Origin: Desulfobulbaceae bacterium
GTDB taxonomy: Bacteria; Desulfobacterota; Desulfobulbia; Desulfobulbales; Desulfurivibrionaceae
Direction of reading: 5' to 3'
NCBI GenBank assembly: GCA_003557565.1
Contig: PWOG01000288.1
Coordinates: 1-7,218, forward strand
DNA length: 7,218 bases
Part shown: positions 1 to 5,981 of the stretch, one piece after another
Layout of the letters: every line of letters starts with the position of its first letter
Position numbering within the stretch: position 1 is the stretch's first letter
The notes under the pieces: generated by a model
Told to the model about the DNA's origin: nothing
Seen by the model: the letters and a program-made list of their open reading frames with translations, nothing else
The model's database searches: none
Translations under genes and position numbers: made by a program

Positions 1-1032
1 CATGGACAGGGTGGGCTGAATGAAGGTCCGGCCCACGTAATGGTTGCGGATCACTCCCATCTCCAGGGGAATCCCCGAGGCCTGGGCGTAGCCGATGGCG
101 GCGTAATTGCCCGAGTCGGGAAAAGGCATGACCAGGTCGGCATCGATGGGGCACTCCCGGGCCAGTATTTCCCCCATCCGCTTGCGGCTCTGGTAAACAT
201 TGATGCCGAAAATATCGCTGTCGGGGCGGGCGAAGTAAACATGCTCAAAAATACAGAAGCTGCGGGGCTGATCCTGCTCCAGGTACCGCGAGCGCGGGCC
301 GTTTTTGTCGATGATCAGCACCTCGCCGGGCTCTATATCCCGGATATACTGAGCCTCCACCAGGTCCAGGGCACAGGTTTCCGAGGCGACGATATAAGAA
401 CCGTTGCGGAGCCGGCCCAGGCAAAGCGGCCGGAAGCCGCCGGGATCACGAATGGCCACCAGGGTGTCCTTGGTCATCAGAAGGATGGAATATGCCCCCT
501 TGATCCGCCGAAAGGTTTCGATGATGGCCTGATCCAGTTCCAGATCCTGGCAGTGAGCCAGCAGGTGAACCACCACTTCACTGTCCATGGTGGACTGAAA
601 TATCGACCCCTGGTTTTCCAGTTCGTCGCGCAGGCTGCGGATATTGACCAGATTGCCGTTATGGGCCACGGCCAGGGTGGCTCCCTGGTGGGTAGCGACA
701 AAGGGCTGGGCGTTAATGATATGGGAAGAGCCGGTGGTGGAATAACGGACATGGCCCACGGCCTGATGTCCCTCCAGGCGACCCAGATCGTCCTCACTGA
801 AAACATCGGGCACCAGCCCCATGCCCTTGTGCTGACGAATCTGTTCCCCGTCGGAAACCACGATTCCGGCGCTCTCCTGGCCCCGGTGCTGCAGGGCGAA
901 AAGACCGAAATAGGTGATTTTGGCGGCATACGGATGCCCAAAAATACCACAGACCCCACACTCTTCCCGGGGGCGACCGGAAGAAGCGGCAGCGGATGCT
1001 GGGCAGAGAACTGGCAAATTATGAGTCGTCAT
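1..1032 (-). CDS. purF: Amidophosphoribosyltransferase (PurF), N-terminal 344 residues; C-terminus lies beyond the left edge
   Basis: Catalyses the first committed step of de novo purine synthesis: PRPP plus glutamine gives phosphoribosylamine, in the cytosol. The minus-strand frame is open from the ATG at 1032 to base 1 without a stop. An N-terminal stretch ending REE is followed by CGVCGIFG (Cys25), the Ntn-hydrolase start. This resembles the Bacillus-type PurF, where a propeptide is cleaved after a Glu to expose the catalytic Cys. Other matches are LQHRGQESAGI, YSTTGSSHIINAQPF (glutamine-site region), the PRPP-binding loop PDSGNYAAIGYA (from residue 305) and YVGRTFIQPT. About 130 residues, including any Fe-S ligands near the C-terminus, are outside the window. 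The predicted propeptide of 24 residues is longer than the 11 of B. subtilis. No in-frame start upstream was found; the best Shine-Dalgarno (AAGGA) sits rather far, 13 nt, from the ATG. A promoter lies just upstream. Confidence 0.96.
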   Translation of the reverse strand, partial: MTTHNLPVLCPASAAASSGRPREECGVCGIFGHPYAAKITYFGLFALQHRGQESAGIVVSDGEQIRQHKGMGLVPDVFSEDDLGRLEGHQAVGHVRYSTTGSSHIINAQPFVATHQGATLAVAHNGNLVNIRSLRDELENQGSIFQSTMDSEVVVHLLAHCQDLELDQAIIETFRRIKGAYSILLMTKDTLVAIRDPGGFRPLCLGRLRNGSYIVASETCALDLVEAQYIRDIEPGEVLIIDKNGPRSRYLEQDQPRSFCIFEHVYFARPDSDIFGINVYQSRKRMGEILARECPIDADLVMPFPDSGNYAAIGYAQASGIPLEMGVIRNHYVGRTFIQPTLSM

Positions 1033-1115
1033 AAACGTAAAACTATCCTTAGAAAAGGCTTGATCCACTGTCATCTAATGGCACAACGCCGAAACAGCGG
1101 GGTTAAAAAAGCAGA

Positions 1116-1143
1116 ATTATACCTGCTCACCCTCTCCAGGCAA
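1116..1143 (-). promoter_or_regulatory. Sigma-70 promoter for purF
   Basis: On the minus strand a -35 TTGCCT (1143-1138) is followed after 16 nt by a perfect -10 TATAAT (1121-1116). The expected start is near 1109, leaving a leader of about 77 nt before the purF ATG. Nothing I recognise as a purine riboswitch or PurR operator is visible in the leader. The rest of 1033-1192 holds no gene. Confidence 0.7.
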
Positions 1144-1192
1144 AGTTTTTTTTGATGCGGGATAAGCTAAATGGGTAAAAAATGGAGGAGGA

Positions 1193-1408
1193 TCAATCAA
1201 GCCAGTTGCGACGTTCCTTGATAAACTCGGCGGCCAGCAGCGCCCCTCCAACCACCGTGGCGGTGGTCAGGCCAACCAAGGGCAGCCAGAAGGAAAAACG
1301 GCAGGGAGCAGCCGGCCCGACGGGGGACAGATCACGCCCGCAGTGACGGCAAACCACCGCCCTGGGGTGAATTTTTTCACAGCAGTATTCGCAGGTTCGT
1401 GATGCCAT
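1193..1408 (-). CDS. Small zinc-ribbon protein with one C-terminal transmembrane helix (71 aa)
   Basis: Function unknown. From the ATG at 1408 the protein reads MASRTCEYCCEKIHPRAVVC and continues to HCGRDL. It carries two CxxC knuckles, C6-x2-C9 and C20-x2-C23, separated by ten residues, typical of short bacterial zinc ribbons that bind one Zn ion. A hydrophobic helix at about residues 40-63 is followed by a basic KERR patch, which suggests a membrane protein with the ribbon at one face. The frame is open further upstream to 1522, but the upstream residues do not look like protein and overlap the promoter and a repeat remnant, so I chose the ATG beside the Cys motif. No good Shine-Dalgarno is spaced for this start. 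It stands alone, divergent from trxA and upstream of purF, which has its own promoter. Being a real gene is likely because the paired CxxC pattern is hard to get by chance. Confidence 0.7.
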   Translation of the reverse strand: MASRTCEYCCEKIHPRAVVCRHCGRDLSPVGPAAPCRFSFWLPLVGLTTATVVGGALLAAEFIKERRNWLD

Positions 1409-1414
1409 ATTACG

Positions 1415-1444
1415 TATATATCCTGATCGCATGACCCTTGTCAA
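1415..1444 (-). promoter_or_regulatory. Candidate promoter of the zinc-ribbon gene, possibly giving a leaderless mRNA
   Basis: On the minus strand a perfect -35 TTGACA (1444-1439) is followed after 18 nt by TATATA (1420-1415). By normal spacing, transcription would start at about 1408, the A of the chosen ATG, which would explain the absence of a well-placed ribosome binding site. The -10 is only a 4/6 match and the spacer is one base longer than ideal. Confidence 0.45.
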
Positions 1445-1524
1445 GGAGGAGAAAAGCAGGCATGATTTATCCTTGTCATTATGCCCCCCAACCGGTACAA
1501 TTTCGGCGTGAGCGATACGCATGG

Positions 1525-1581
1525 CACCACAGCCTGCGGCACCCTGCGGGCGCTTGGCAATTTGCCACCGTGATTACTTAC
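1525..1581 (-). repeat. Decayed half copy of the 109-nt palindromic element
   Basis: This stretch aligns without gaps to 5941-5997, the right half and flank of the palindrome downstream of the DUF116 gene. By eye 46 of 57 positions match, including a 14-nt identity (CCTGCGGCACCCTG at 1533-1546 and 5949-5962) and the terminal box GTGATTACTTAC (1570-1581). The conserved hairpin tip and the other half are missing, so it is truncated. It sits in the divergent region between the zinc-ribbon gene and trxA. A separate 10-nt identity to the other full element lies at 1492-1501 (CCGGTACAAT, as at 6116-6125). Strand is given as the sense strand of the family. Confidence 0.6.
1555..1567. promoter_or_regulatory. 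Small perfect palindrome, possible operator
   Basis: TGGCAA-T-TTGCCA is a 6-bp perfect dyad around one base, about 105 nt upstream of the trxA -10. It lies inside the decayed repeat, in the part where the repeat copy at 5941-5997 is most divergent. It may be a protein-binding site that arose there, or chance. Confidence 0.25.
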
Positions 1582-1671
1582 GTTTCGCATTGCGGCAACT
1601 ATTTTCAATCATACTGGCCCGGACGGCAAGCCGGCCAACACCGACAGTGAAATATTGCATCAGGCTCAATA

Positions 1672-1695
1672 TATAATTTAAACCGCAAAAAGGAG
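1672..1695 (+). promoter_or_regulatory. trxA -10 box and strong ribosome binding site
   Basis: A perfect TATAAT (1672-1677) predicts a start near 1684. No good -35 is present at 16-18 nt; the closest is a poor TGAAAT. An AAAGGAG Shine-Dalgarno around 1689-1695 lies about 7-8 nt before the ATG at 1703. The promoter may therefore need an activator, or it may be an extended or weak type. Confidence 0.45.
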
Positions 1696-1702
1696 AACCA
1701 CC

Positions 1703-2032
1703 ATGGCCAGTGACAAGTTGTTGGAAATTACCGATGCCGATTTTGACACCCAGGTGCTGAAAAACTCTCTGCCCGTTCTGGTGGATTTCTGGGCCCCCTG
1801 GTGCGGCCCCTGCAAGGCCATCGGTCCTGTTGTCGAAGAGTTGGCGGGTGAATACGAGGGTAAAATCGCCATCGCCAAGATGAACGTGGACGACAGCCCC
1901 AACACCCCCGGCAAATACGGGATCAGGGCCATCCCCACCCTGATCATGTTTAAAAACGGCGAAGTAGTGGACCAGATCACCGGCGCCGTAGGCAAACCCC
2001 AGCTCACCGCCCTGATCGACAAGGCCCTGTAA
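1703..2032 (+). CDS. trxA: Thioredoxin
   Basis: A cytosolic protein-disulfide reductase reduced by thioredoxin reductase. The 109 residues match the normal thioredoxin length. The active site is WCGPC at residues 33-37, preceded by VDFWAP, and the cis-proline lies in RAIPTL (Pro78). The C-terminal strand-helix reads FKNGEVVDQITGAVGK. The start is set by a strong AAAGGAG site. There is no signal peptide, so it is cytosolic. The stop codon is separated from the bamD ATG by a single base, so the two are almost certainly co-transcribed. Confidence 0.97.
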   Translation: MASDKLLEITDADFDTQVLKNSLPVLVDFWAPWCGPCKAIGPVVEELAGEYEGKIAIAKMNVDDSPNTPGKYGIRAIPTLIMFKNGEVVDQITGAVGKPQLTALIDKAL

Positions 2033-2033
2033 T

Positions 2034-2828
2034 ATGCCCCTTTTTCACCATCGCACGTTGTGGCCGACCACCCGGTCGGCCTTCTTATTTATCCTGCTGC
2101 TGCTGATTCTGTCCCTTGGCGCTTGTGGCACCAAGAACAGCTCCGGCGATGCCGAGGTCGCACCCGAGCTGCTGGCCATGGAAGGCATGGACGAGTTCAA
2201 CCAGGGCAATTATCGCCAGGCCCTGGAAATTTTCCAGGATCTCAAGGAACGCTATCCCTTCAGTTCGGTGGGGGTCCTGGCCGAACTCAAGGCGGCGGAC
2301 TCCACCTACTATCTGCGTCGATACGATGAAGCCCACGCCCTCTACCAGGAATTTGAAAGCAACCACCCCACCAACGAGGCGATTCCCTACGTCCTGTACC
2401 AGATGGGGATGAGTCATTACCAGCGGATCGATACCATCGACCGCGACCCGGCCCATGCCCGTAACGCCATTGCCGCCTTCACCCGCTTGAACCGTGCTTT
2501 TCCCGACTCGCCTTACACGGAAGAGGCCGAGGCCAGGATCAGCGCGGCCCGCGACTTCATGGCCCGCCACGAGATGTTTGTCGCCAACTTTTACGTCCGA
2601 ACCAAGGAATATGATCAGGCGCAAAAGCGGCTGAATTACCTGCTGGAAACCTACCCGGAAAGCTCCGTCATCCCAAAGGCAGAGGAACTGCTGGCCGCCA
2701 TCGAGGCCGGCGAACCTCCCACCCGCAGCTTGAGGGACTGGCTGCCCGGCTTTGCCCTGGGCGACTGGCGGGACTTCTTCGGCGGTATCTCACCGACACC
2801 GGGAGCCACCACCGAACCCGCCCAATAG
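2034..2828 (+). CDS. bamD: Outer-membrane assembly lipoprotein BamD (ComL/YfiO family)
   Basis: BamD is the essential lipoprotein partner of BamA in the beta-barrel assembly machine, on the periplasmic face of the outer membrane. The 264-residue protein starts with a basic region (HHR...R14), a leucine-rich helix (17-28) and a lipobox LGAC, with Cys31 as the lipidation site. The +2 residue is Gly, not Asp, consistent with outer-membrane sorting. TPR-like helical repeats follow: an A-EGMDEFNQGNYRQALEIF repeat, KYPFSS-type turns (ERYPFSSVG), YxRRYDEAHALYQEF, and a final YDQAQKRLNYLLETYPESS repeat near residues 193-212. These match the BamD pattern. The C-terminus is a short Pro/Thr-rich tail. 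The ATG is one base after the trxA stop, with AAGG in the trxA end as its ribosome site, suggesting translational coupling. A general TPR lipoprotein is the alternative. Confidence 0.9.
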   Translation: MPLFHHRTLWPTTRSAFLFILLLLILSLGACGTKNSSGDAEVAPELLAMEGMDEFNQGNYRQALEIFQDLKERYPFSSVGVLAELKAADSTYYLRRYDEAHALYQEFESNHPTNEAIPYVLYQMGMSHYQRIDTIDRDPAHARNAIAAFTRLNRAFPDSPYTEEAEARISAARDFMARHEMFVANFYVRTKEYDQAQKRLNYLLETYPESSVIPKAEELLAAIEAGEPPTRSLRDWLPGFALGDWRDFFGGISPTPGATTEPAQ

Positions 2829-2834
2829 CCCAAT

Positions 2835-2880
2835 AAAAAAGAGCCCCCGGCGATGCGTACATCAGTACGTTAGCCGGCTC
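2835..2880 (-). terminator. Rho-independent terminator of the activator-queH operon
   Basis: On the minus strand GAGCCGGC (2880-2873) pairs with GCCGG-GGG-CTC (2851-2841, 3-nt bulge). An inner stem CGTAC/GTACG sits around TGAT, and six T residues (2840-2835) follow directly. The inner stem-loop is the conserved tip of the palindromic element, so terminator and repeat are one structure. The T-run exists only on the minus strand, so it serves queH rather than bamD. Confidence 0.8.
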
Positions 2881-2915
2881 GATCACCACTTTCGGCGGTC
2901 CCCGTGATCGCTTAC
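2841..2915 (+). repeat. Partial copy of the palindromic element between bamD and queH
   Basis: The tip CGTAC-ATCA-GTACG (2856-2869) is identical to that of the element at 5865-5973. From the tip to the terminal box GTGATCGCTTAC (2904-2915) the right half has nearly the same length (about 52 nt from centre) as in the two full copies (about 54). The terminal box is identical to the one at 5962-5973. The left half is cut to about 20 nt and replaced by the A-run that serves as the queH terminator tail. An internal dyad CGATCAC (2880-2886) / GTGATCG (2904-2910) lets the remaining half fold on itself. The end box overlaps the queH stop codon. Confidence 0.65.
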
Positions 2916-3442
2916 GAGCGATCGTACCTTTCCTGTTCGCTGTAGATACAGCCGCAGTAGGGCTGACGATAGAGCTCCAGCCGCCGGGAAAGATCGATTC
3001 CCTGTTGCCAGCCCGGGCGGAAATCCCGGTAGTAAAAAGACACTCCTTCCTGGCGGGCCGCCTCTTCGGCCACTTCCCTGATCACCTCATGCTGCTGATA
3101 ACGGCTGTACAGCAGAGTGGTGCTGAAGGCGTCCAGGCCCAGCTCACGAGTCCTGCGAGCGGCGGCGGTCAGCCGCATCTCGTAGCAAAGCCGGCAGCGC
3201 CGGTCTTCGTGGAACACCACCCGGCGCAGATAATCCCGCAGTCCGTACCGGCGATGGTAATCCACCTGCAGTTGCCATTGGGCGGCCAGTTGTTCCAAAG
3301 CCTCCAGGCGACTCTGAAATTCCTTGAAGGGATGGATGTTGGGATTATAAAACCAGCCCTGGACCTCCACCCCTTCCTCCTGCAAAACGCTCACCGGGTA
3401 ACAGGCACAGGGGCCGCAACAGATGTGGAGCAGCAGCTTCAT
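2912..3442 (-). CDS. queH: Epoxyqueuosine reductase QueH (DUF208 family)
   Basis: QueH converts epoxyqueuosine to queuosine in the anticodon of tRNAs with GUN anticodons, the last step of the pathway; it is the non-homologous counterpart of cobalamin-dependent QueG. The 176-residue protein shows the family pattern: LLHICCGPCAC at the N-terminus (Cys8, Cys9, Cys12), YNPNIHP (32-38), RRCRLCYEMRL with Cys83 and Cys86, TTLLYSRYQQHEVI (108-121) and PYCGCIYSEQ with Cys163 and Cys165. These cysteines include the Fe-S cluster ligands of the family. Its ATG overlaps the TGA of the upstream activator gene (ATGA), and an AAAGGA site precedes it. The stop codon TAA falls inside the end box of a palindromic repeat, and a terminator follows. 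Confidence 0.94.
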   Translation of the reverse strand: MKLLLHICCGPCACYPVSVLQEEGVEVQGWFYNPNIHPFKEFQSRLEALEQLAAQWQLQVDYHRRYGLRDYLRRVVFHEDRRCRLCYEMRLTAAARRTRELGLDAFSTTLLYSRYQQHEVIREVAEEAARQEGVSFYYRDFRPGWQQGIDLSRRLELYRQPYCGCIYSEQERYDRS

Positions 3443-5052
3443 GCTTTCCTTTGATCGGCAACCCGGTATTGCCGAGGGTTGATGCCGTATTTTCTGATCT
3501 TGTAATTGATGATCCGCAGGCTGGTTTCCAACAGGGCCGCGGCCCTGGTCTGGTTGCCGTCGGTCTTCTTGAGGGCGTCGATGATCAGTTCCCGCTCAAA
3601 ATTTTCCACCGCAGCGGCAAAAGAGCTGGAGCCGGCTTCCTGCAAAGACTCGGAGCTCTGCAGGCTGGGGGGCAGATGATAGCTTTTGATGGTATCCTCG
3701 TCGCAGATCAGCACCGCCCGTTCCAGGCAGTTCTGCAGCTCTCGGACATTTCCCGGCCAGTGGTACTGGGTGAGCAGGTCGATGGCCGGGGTGGAGATGC
3801 GGCGGATATTCTTGTCGTTTTCGGCGGCGAATTTCTCCAGGAAAAATTCGGCCAGCAGCAGGATGTCGGTGCGCCGCTCCCGCAGTGGTGGCAGATAGAT
3901 GGGAAAGACATTGAGCCGGTAATAAAGATCCTCCCGGAAAGTACCATCGGCCACCGCCTTTTCCAGATCCTTGTTGGTGGCGGTGATCAGCCGCACATCG
4001 CACTTGATGGGGCGGCTCCCGCCCACCCGCTGGAACTCCCGGTCCTGGACCACATTCAACAGCTTGACCTGGACGGCGGTGCTCAACTCCCCGATTTCAT
4101 CGAGAAACAGGGTGCCGCCCTCGGCCAGCTCGAAACGGCCCTTGCGGGCTTCGTGGGCGCCGGTGAAGGCTCCCCGTTCATGGCCGAAAAGCTCGCTCTC
4201 CAGCAGGTTTTCCGGCAGGGCCGAACAGTTGACGGTGATGAAGGGCCCGTCGGCCCGCTTGCTGTTGTGGTGCACCGCCCGAGCCACCATGCTCTTGCCG
4301 GTACCGGATTCACCCCGCAGCAGGACCGTGGCGTTGCTGGCCGCCACCCGGTGGATCATCTCCAGGACTTCCTGCATCCGGCTGGAGTTGCTCAAGATAC
4401 TGCTGACCCGGTATTTTTCCGACAGCTCCCGGCGCAGTTGGCTGTTTTCCAGCTCCAGACGCTGCTGCTCCTGGTTGACCAGCTGCACCCTCTTCACGGT
4501 CTGAGCGATCAGGCCGCTCAAGATGGTGAGAAAACGCAGATCCTGCTCGAACTCCACCCCCGCCCGGTATTCCCGGTCCACGCTCAGGGTGCCGATGGTA
4601 TCCGGCCCCCGGCGGATGGGGACGCAGATAAAGGACAGCTCTTCGGCCTTTTTCTTCCGGGTGCTGGTGCGATCCAGAAACAACGGCTCATCGCTGATCC
4701 GGGGCACCACGATGGGCGCCCCCGAGGCCGCCACCCGGCCGGTGATCCCCTCGCCGATCCGGTAGGTCCCCTTCTTGCGGGCATCCACCGTGATCCCATG
4801 GGCCACCTCGGTTTCTATCTGGCCGGTAAGCGGATTGATGATGGTCACCGCCCCGTTGTGCAGCCCCTTTTGCCGGGAGAGAATGGCCAGGATCTCGGCC
4901 AGGCAGACCCGCAAATCGGCCGAGGAGGCCAGCTCCCGGGTGATTTCATACAGGCAGGCCAGATCGGCGTAATCCCGCGGCAGGGGTTCGGTGCCTTCCC
5001 CCGCGCCGTTTACCCCGTTATTACGGTTTTCTTCGGTTGTTTCAGATGTCAT
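3439..5052 (-). CDS. GAF - AAA+ - Fis sigma-54-dependent transcriptional activator (NifA-like)
   Basis: A 537-residue enhancer-binding activator of sigma-54 RNA polymerase. A GAF sensor domain covers about residues 28-190 and ends in a probable coiled-coil linker (187-212). The AAA+ domain (about 220-450) has Walker A GESGTGKS (247-254), the sigma-54 contact loop GAFTGA (294-299), Walker B GGTLFLDEIGE with D318/E319, the LRERRTDI segment and HWPGNVREL (431-439). The Fis-type helix-turn-helix is at about 494-522 (GNQTRAAALLETSLRIINYK). The order and the SLRIINYKI recognition helix resemble proteins annotated as NifA in deltaproteobacteria. However, no Cys-rich interdomain linker like that of oxygen-sensitive NifA is present, and no nif gene is in the window, so the target is unknown. 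All residues needed for ATPase and sigma-54 contact are intact. It is the first gene of a two-gene unit with queH, divergent from the DUF116 gene. The start's Shine-Dalgarno (AGGG) is only 3 nt away and lies in a small CCCTG/CAGGG hairpin. Confidence 0.93.
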   Translation of the reverse strand: MTSETTEENRNNGVNGAGEGTEPLPRDYADLACLYEITRELASSADLRVCLAEILAILSRQKGLHNGAVTIINPLTGQIETEVAHGITVDARKKGTYRIGEGITGRVAASGAPIVVPRISDEPLFLDRTSTRKKKAEELSFICVPIRRGPDTIGTLSVDREYRAGVEFEQDLRFLTILSGLIAQTVKRVQLVNQEQQRLELENSQLRRELSEKYRVSSILSNSSRMQEVLEMIHRVAASNATVLLRGESGTGKSMVARAVHHNSKRADGPFITVNCSALPENLLESELFGHERGAFTGAHEARKGRFELAEGGTLFLDEIGELSTAVQVKLLNVVQDREFQRVGGSRPIKCDVRLITATNKDLEKAVADGTFREDLYYRLNVFPIYLPPLRERRTDILLLAEFFLEKFAAENDKNIRRISTPAIDLLTQYHWPGNVRELQNCLERAVLICDEDTIKSYHLPPSLQSSESLQEAGSSSFAAAVENFERELIIDALKKTDGNQTRAAALLETSLRIINYKIRKYGINPRQYRVADQRKA

Positions 5053-5071
5053 GGTCCCTGCTTCAGGGTTG

Positions 5072-5087
5072 CCTTACCTGGGTAAGG
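5072..5087. promoter_or_regulatory. Perfect 7-bp palindrome in the activator leader, possible operator
   Basis: CCTTACC-TG-GGTAAGG is a perfect dyad with a 2-bp centre, 20 nt upstream of the activator ATG and just downstream of its likely transcription start. As DNA it is well placed for a repressor or for autoregulation. As RNA its loop would be too tight unless the inner pairs open. Confidence 0.4.
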
Positions 5088-5090
5088 GAA

Positions 5091-5124
5091 ATTATAAATA
5101 TAACAAAATGGTAAAATATAACAA
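5091..5124 (-). promoter_or_regulatory. Candidate promoter of the activator-queH operon, built from a tandem repeat
   Basis: On the minus strand -35 TTGTTA (5124-5119, in one repeat unit) and -10 TATATT (5102-5097, in the next) are 16 nt apart. A perfect TATAAT also lies at 5096-5091. The region is markedly AT-rich against a GC-rich background. Confidence 0.45.
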
Positions 5125-5130
5125 AATGGT
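5096..5130. repeat. Two tandem copies of a 17-bp AT-rich unit, period 18 bp
   Basis: AAATATAACAAAATGGT occurs exactly at 5096-5112 and 5114-5130, with one base between. The period of 18 bp puts the copies close to two helical turns apart, as expected for two dimers binding one DNA face, or it may simply be a duplication. It overlaps the proposed activator promoter in the 200-bp divergent region shared with DUF116. Confidence 0.7.
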
Positions 5131-5173
5131 GCAAATTTTCCGTAAAAAAACACCCCCAAGGGGAGGAAATCAC

Positions 5174-5201
5174 TTCACCGACCAGGGGATTAAGGTATTA
5201 T
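5174..5201 (+). promoter_or_regulatory. Candidate sigma-70 promoter of the DUF116 gene
   Basis: TTCACC (5174-5179), a 16-nt spacer and TATTAT (5196-5201) match 4/6 and 5/6 of the consensus. The expected start is near 5208, giving a leader of about 45 nt, which contains the palindrome TACCGGTA (5216-5223). I saw no sigma-54 (-24/-12) promoter here. Confidence 0.4.
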
Positions 5202-5252
5202 GGGGCCAGTGAGATTACCGGTACCAGCGCAACCATTTAAATCAACGAGATC

Positions 5253-5861
5253 ATGCTCAATTTCTTGCCCGCCTGGCTGACCCTGCCCGTCCTGGTCATG
5301 CTCTACAAGCCTTTGTGCCGCCTGCTGCCCGGCCTGGACCGGGACGCCTACGTCCGCCGCACGGTAGAGGCCGGCAACCGCTTTTACGCCCGCCGGTTCC
5401 GCCGGACCCTCTATTCCCAGCGCCTGCTTTTTCTCCCTTATTGCCTGCGGGCGGCAAACTGCCCCACCATCATCGATCCGGAACAGGGCCTGGTTTGCCC
5501 GCCGGAATGCGAGCTGGGCTGCCGCCTGGGGGAAATGCGCCGGCTGGCCCTGAACCTGGGTTATCGCGACGCCTACATCGTAGTCAGCGGCAGGCTGCAC
5601 AAACAGAAGGGCGTCCTGCGCAGCCGCAACTTCCTGACCCGCCGGATCGAAGAACACCAACCCCGGGGGGTCATCGGCTGTCTCTGTAGCCGCGACCTGC
5701 GGGAAAAATACCTGAAGCCGGAAACCATAGCCGCCAAAGGCACCCTGGGCCAGCACGGCACCCCGGTAATCCCCCAGGTCTGCCTGCTGGACAACAGCCG
5801 CTGCCGAGGCAGCCAGGTAAACTGGCAACACCTGGAACAACTGATCCGCAGCCAGGACTAA
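5253..5861 (+). CDS. DUF116 family cysteine-rich protein (202 aa)
   Basis: Function not known; the family is common in anaerobic bacteria and archaea. The family signature is clear: QRLLFLPYCLRAANCPTIID followed by PEQGLVCPPECELGC, giving Cys64, Cys70, Cys82, Cys86 and Cys90. After it come a GYRDAYIVVSG strand (103-113), RRIEEHQPRGVIGCLCSRDL with Cys143/Cys145, and PVIPQVCLLDNSRCRG (Cys177, Cys184). So many conserved cysteines suggest an Fe-S cluster or metal site, which is inference. The first 27 residues are hydrophobic and may anchor it to the membrane. The ATG at 5253 has only a weak ribosome site; the next ATG (5298) would remove this hydrophobic segment and has no better site. It is divergent from the sigma-54 activator and followed 3 nt after its stop by a large palindrome. 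Confidence 0.85.
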   Translation: MLNFLPAWLTLPVLVMLYKPLCRLLPGLDRDAYVRRTVEAGNRFYARRFRRTLYSQRLLFLPYCLRAANCPTIIDPEQGLVCPPECELGCRLGEMRRLALNLGYRDAYIVVSGRLHKQKGVLRSRNFLTRRIEEHQPRGVIGCLCSRDLREKYLKPETIAAKGTLGQHGTPVIPQVCLLDNSRCRGSQVNWQHLEQLIRSQD

Positions 5862-5864
5862 ACC

Positions 5865-5973
5865 GTAAGCGATCACAGGGCACCACATCTTGCGGCAATC
5901 GGGGCGGCTCACGTACTGATGTACGCTTCGCCGGCCCGCTCACCACAACCTGCGGCACCCTGTGATCGCTTAC
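5865..5973 (-). repeat. 109-nt palindromic element, full copy A
   Basis: A single long hairpin. The outer arm GTAAGCGATCACAGGG (5865-5880) pairs perfectly with 5958-5973, and the tip is CGTAC-TGAT-GTACG (5912-5925) on the plus strand. Between them is an interrupted stem. Read on the minus strand the segments are TGCCGCA, an unpaired GG opposite GA, TTG..., a GC-rich middle stem, the tip CGTAC-ATCA-GTACG, and back through CCGCAAGATG. On the minus strand six non-Watson-Crick pairs are G-U/G-T wobbles; on the plus strand the same positions would be A-C mismatches. The minus strand is therefore taken as sense. No T-run follows on either strand, so it is not an ordinary terminator. It starts 3 nt after the DUF116 stop. 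Confidence 0.8.
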
Positions 5974-5981
5974 CCTTTGGC

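Noticed and set aside
40..1155. 371-aa plus-strand frame opposite purF
   Set aside because: Antisense to well-conserved PurF; no family features.
1033..1192. Riboswitch or regulatory RNA in the purF leader
   Set aside because: No recognisable purine, PRPP or other riboswitch core and no strong hairpin in the approximately 77-nt leader.
1462..1650. 62-codon plus-strand ORF preceded by a strong AAGGAGGAG site
   Set aside because: The ribosome-site match is attractive, but the frame runs through the decayed palindromic repeat, the product looks like translated noncoding DNA, and the purine run overlaps the complement of a TTGACA promoter box.
3451..5085. 544-aa open frame on the plus strand opposite the sigma-54 activator
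   Set aside because: It is the antisense shadow of a clear AAA+ activator. Its product has low-complexity Gly/Gln/Asp-rich composition without recognisable domains, as expected from GC-rich antisense frames.
5135..5166. Terminator-like CCCCTTGGGGG followed by seven T on the minus strand, upstream of the activator promoter
   Set aside because: The stem is only 3-4 bp with a workable loop, and no minus-strand gene ends just upstream. A weak attenuator of read-through cannot be excluded.
5053..5252. Sigma-54 (-24/-12) promoter in the divergent region
   Set aside because: I found no GG-N10-GC pair with convincing flanks on either strand.
5190..5912. 240-aa minus-strand frame opposite DUF116
   Set aside because: Antisense shadow. 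The DUF116 cysteine motifs on the plus strand are decisive.
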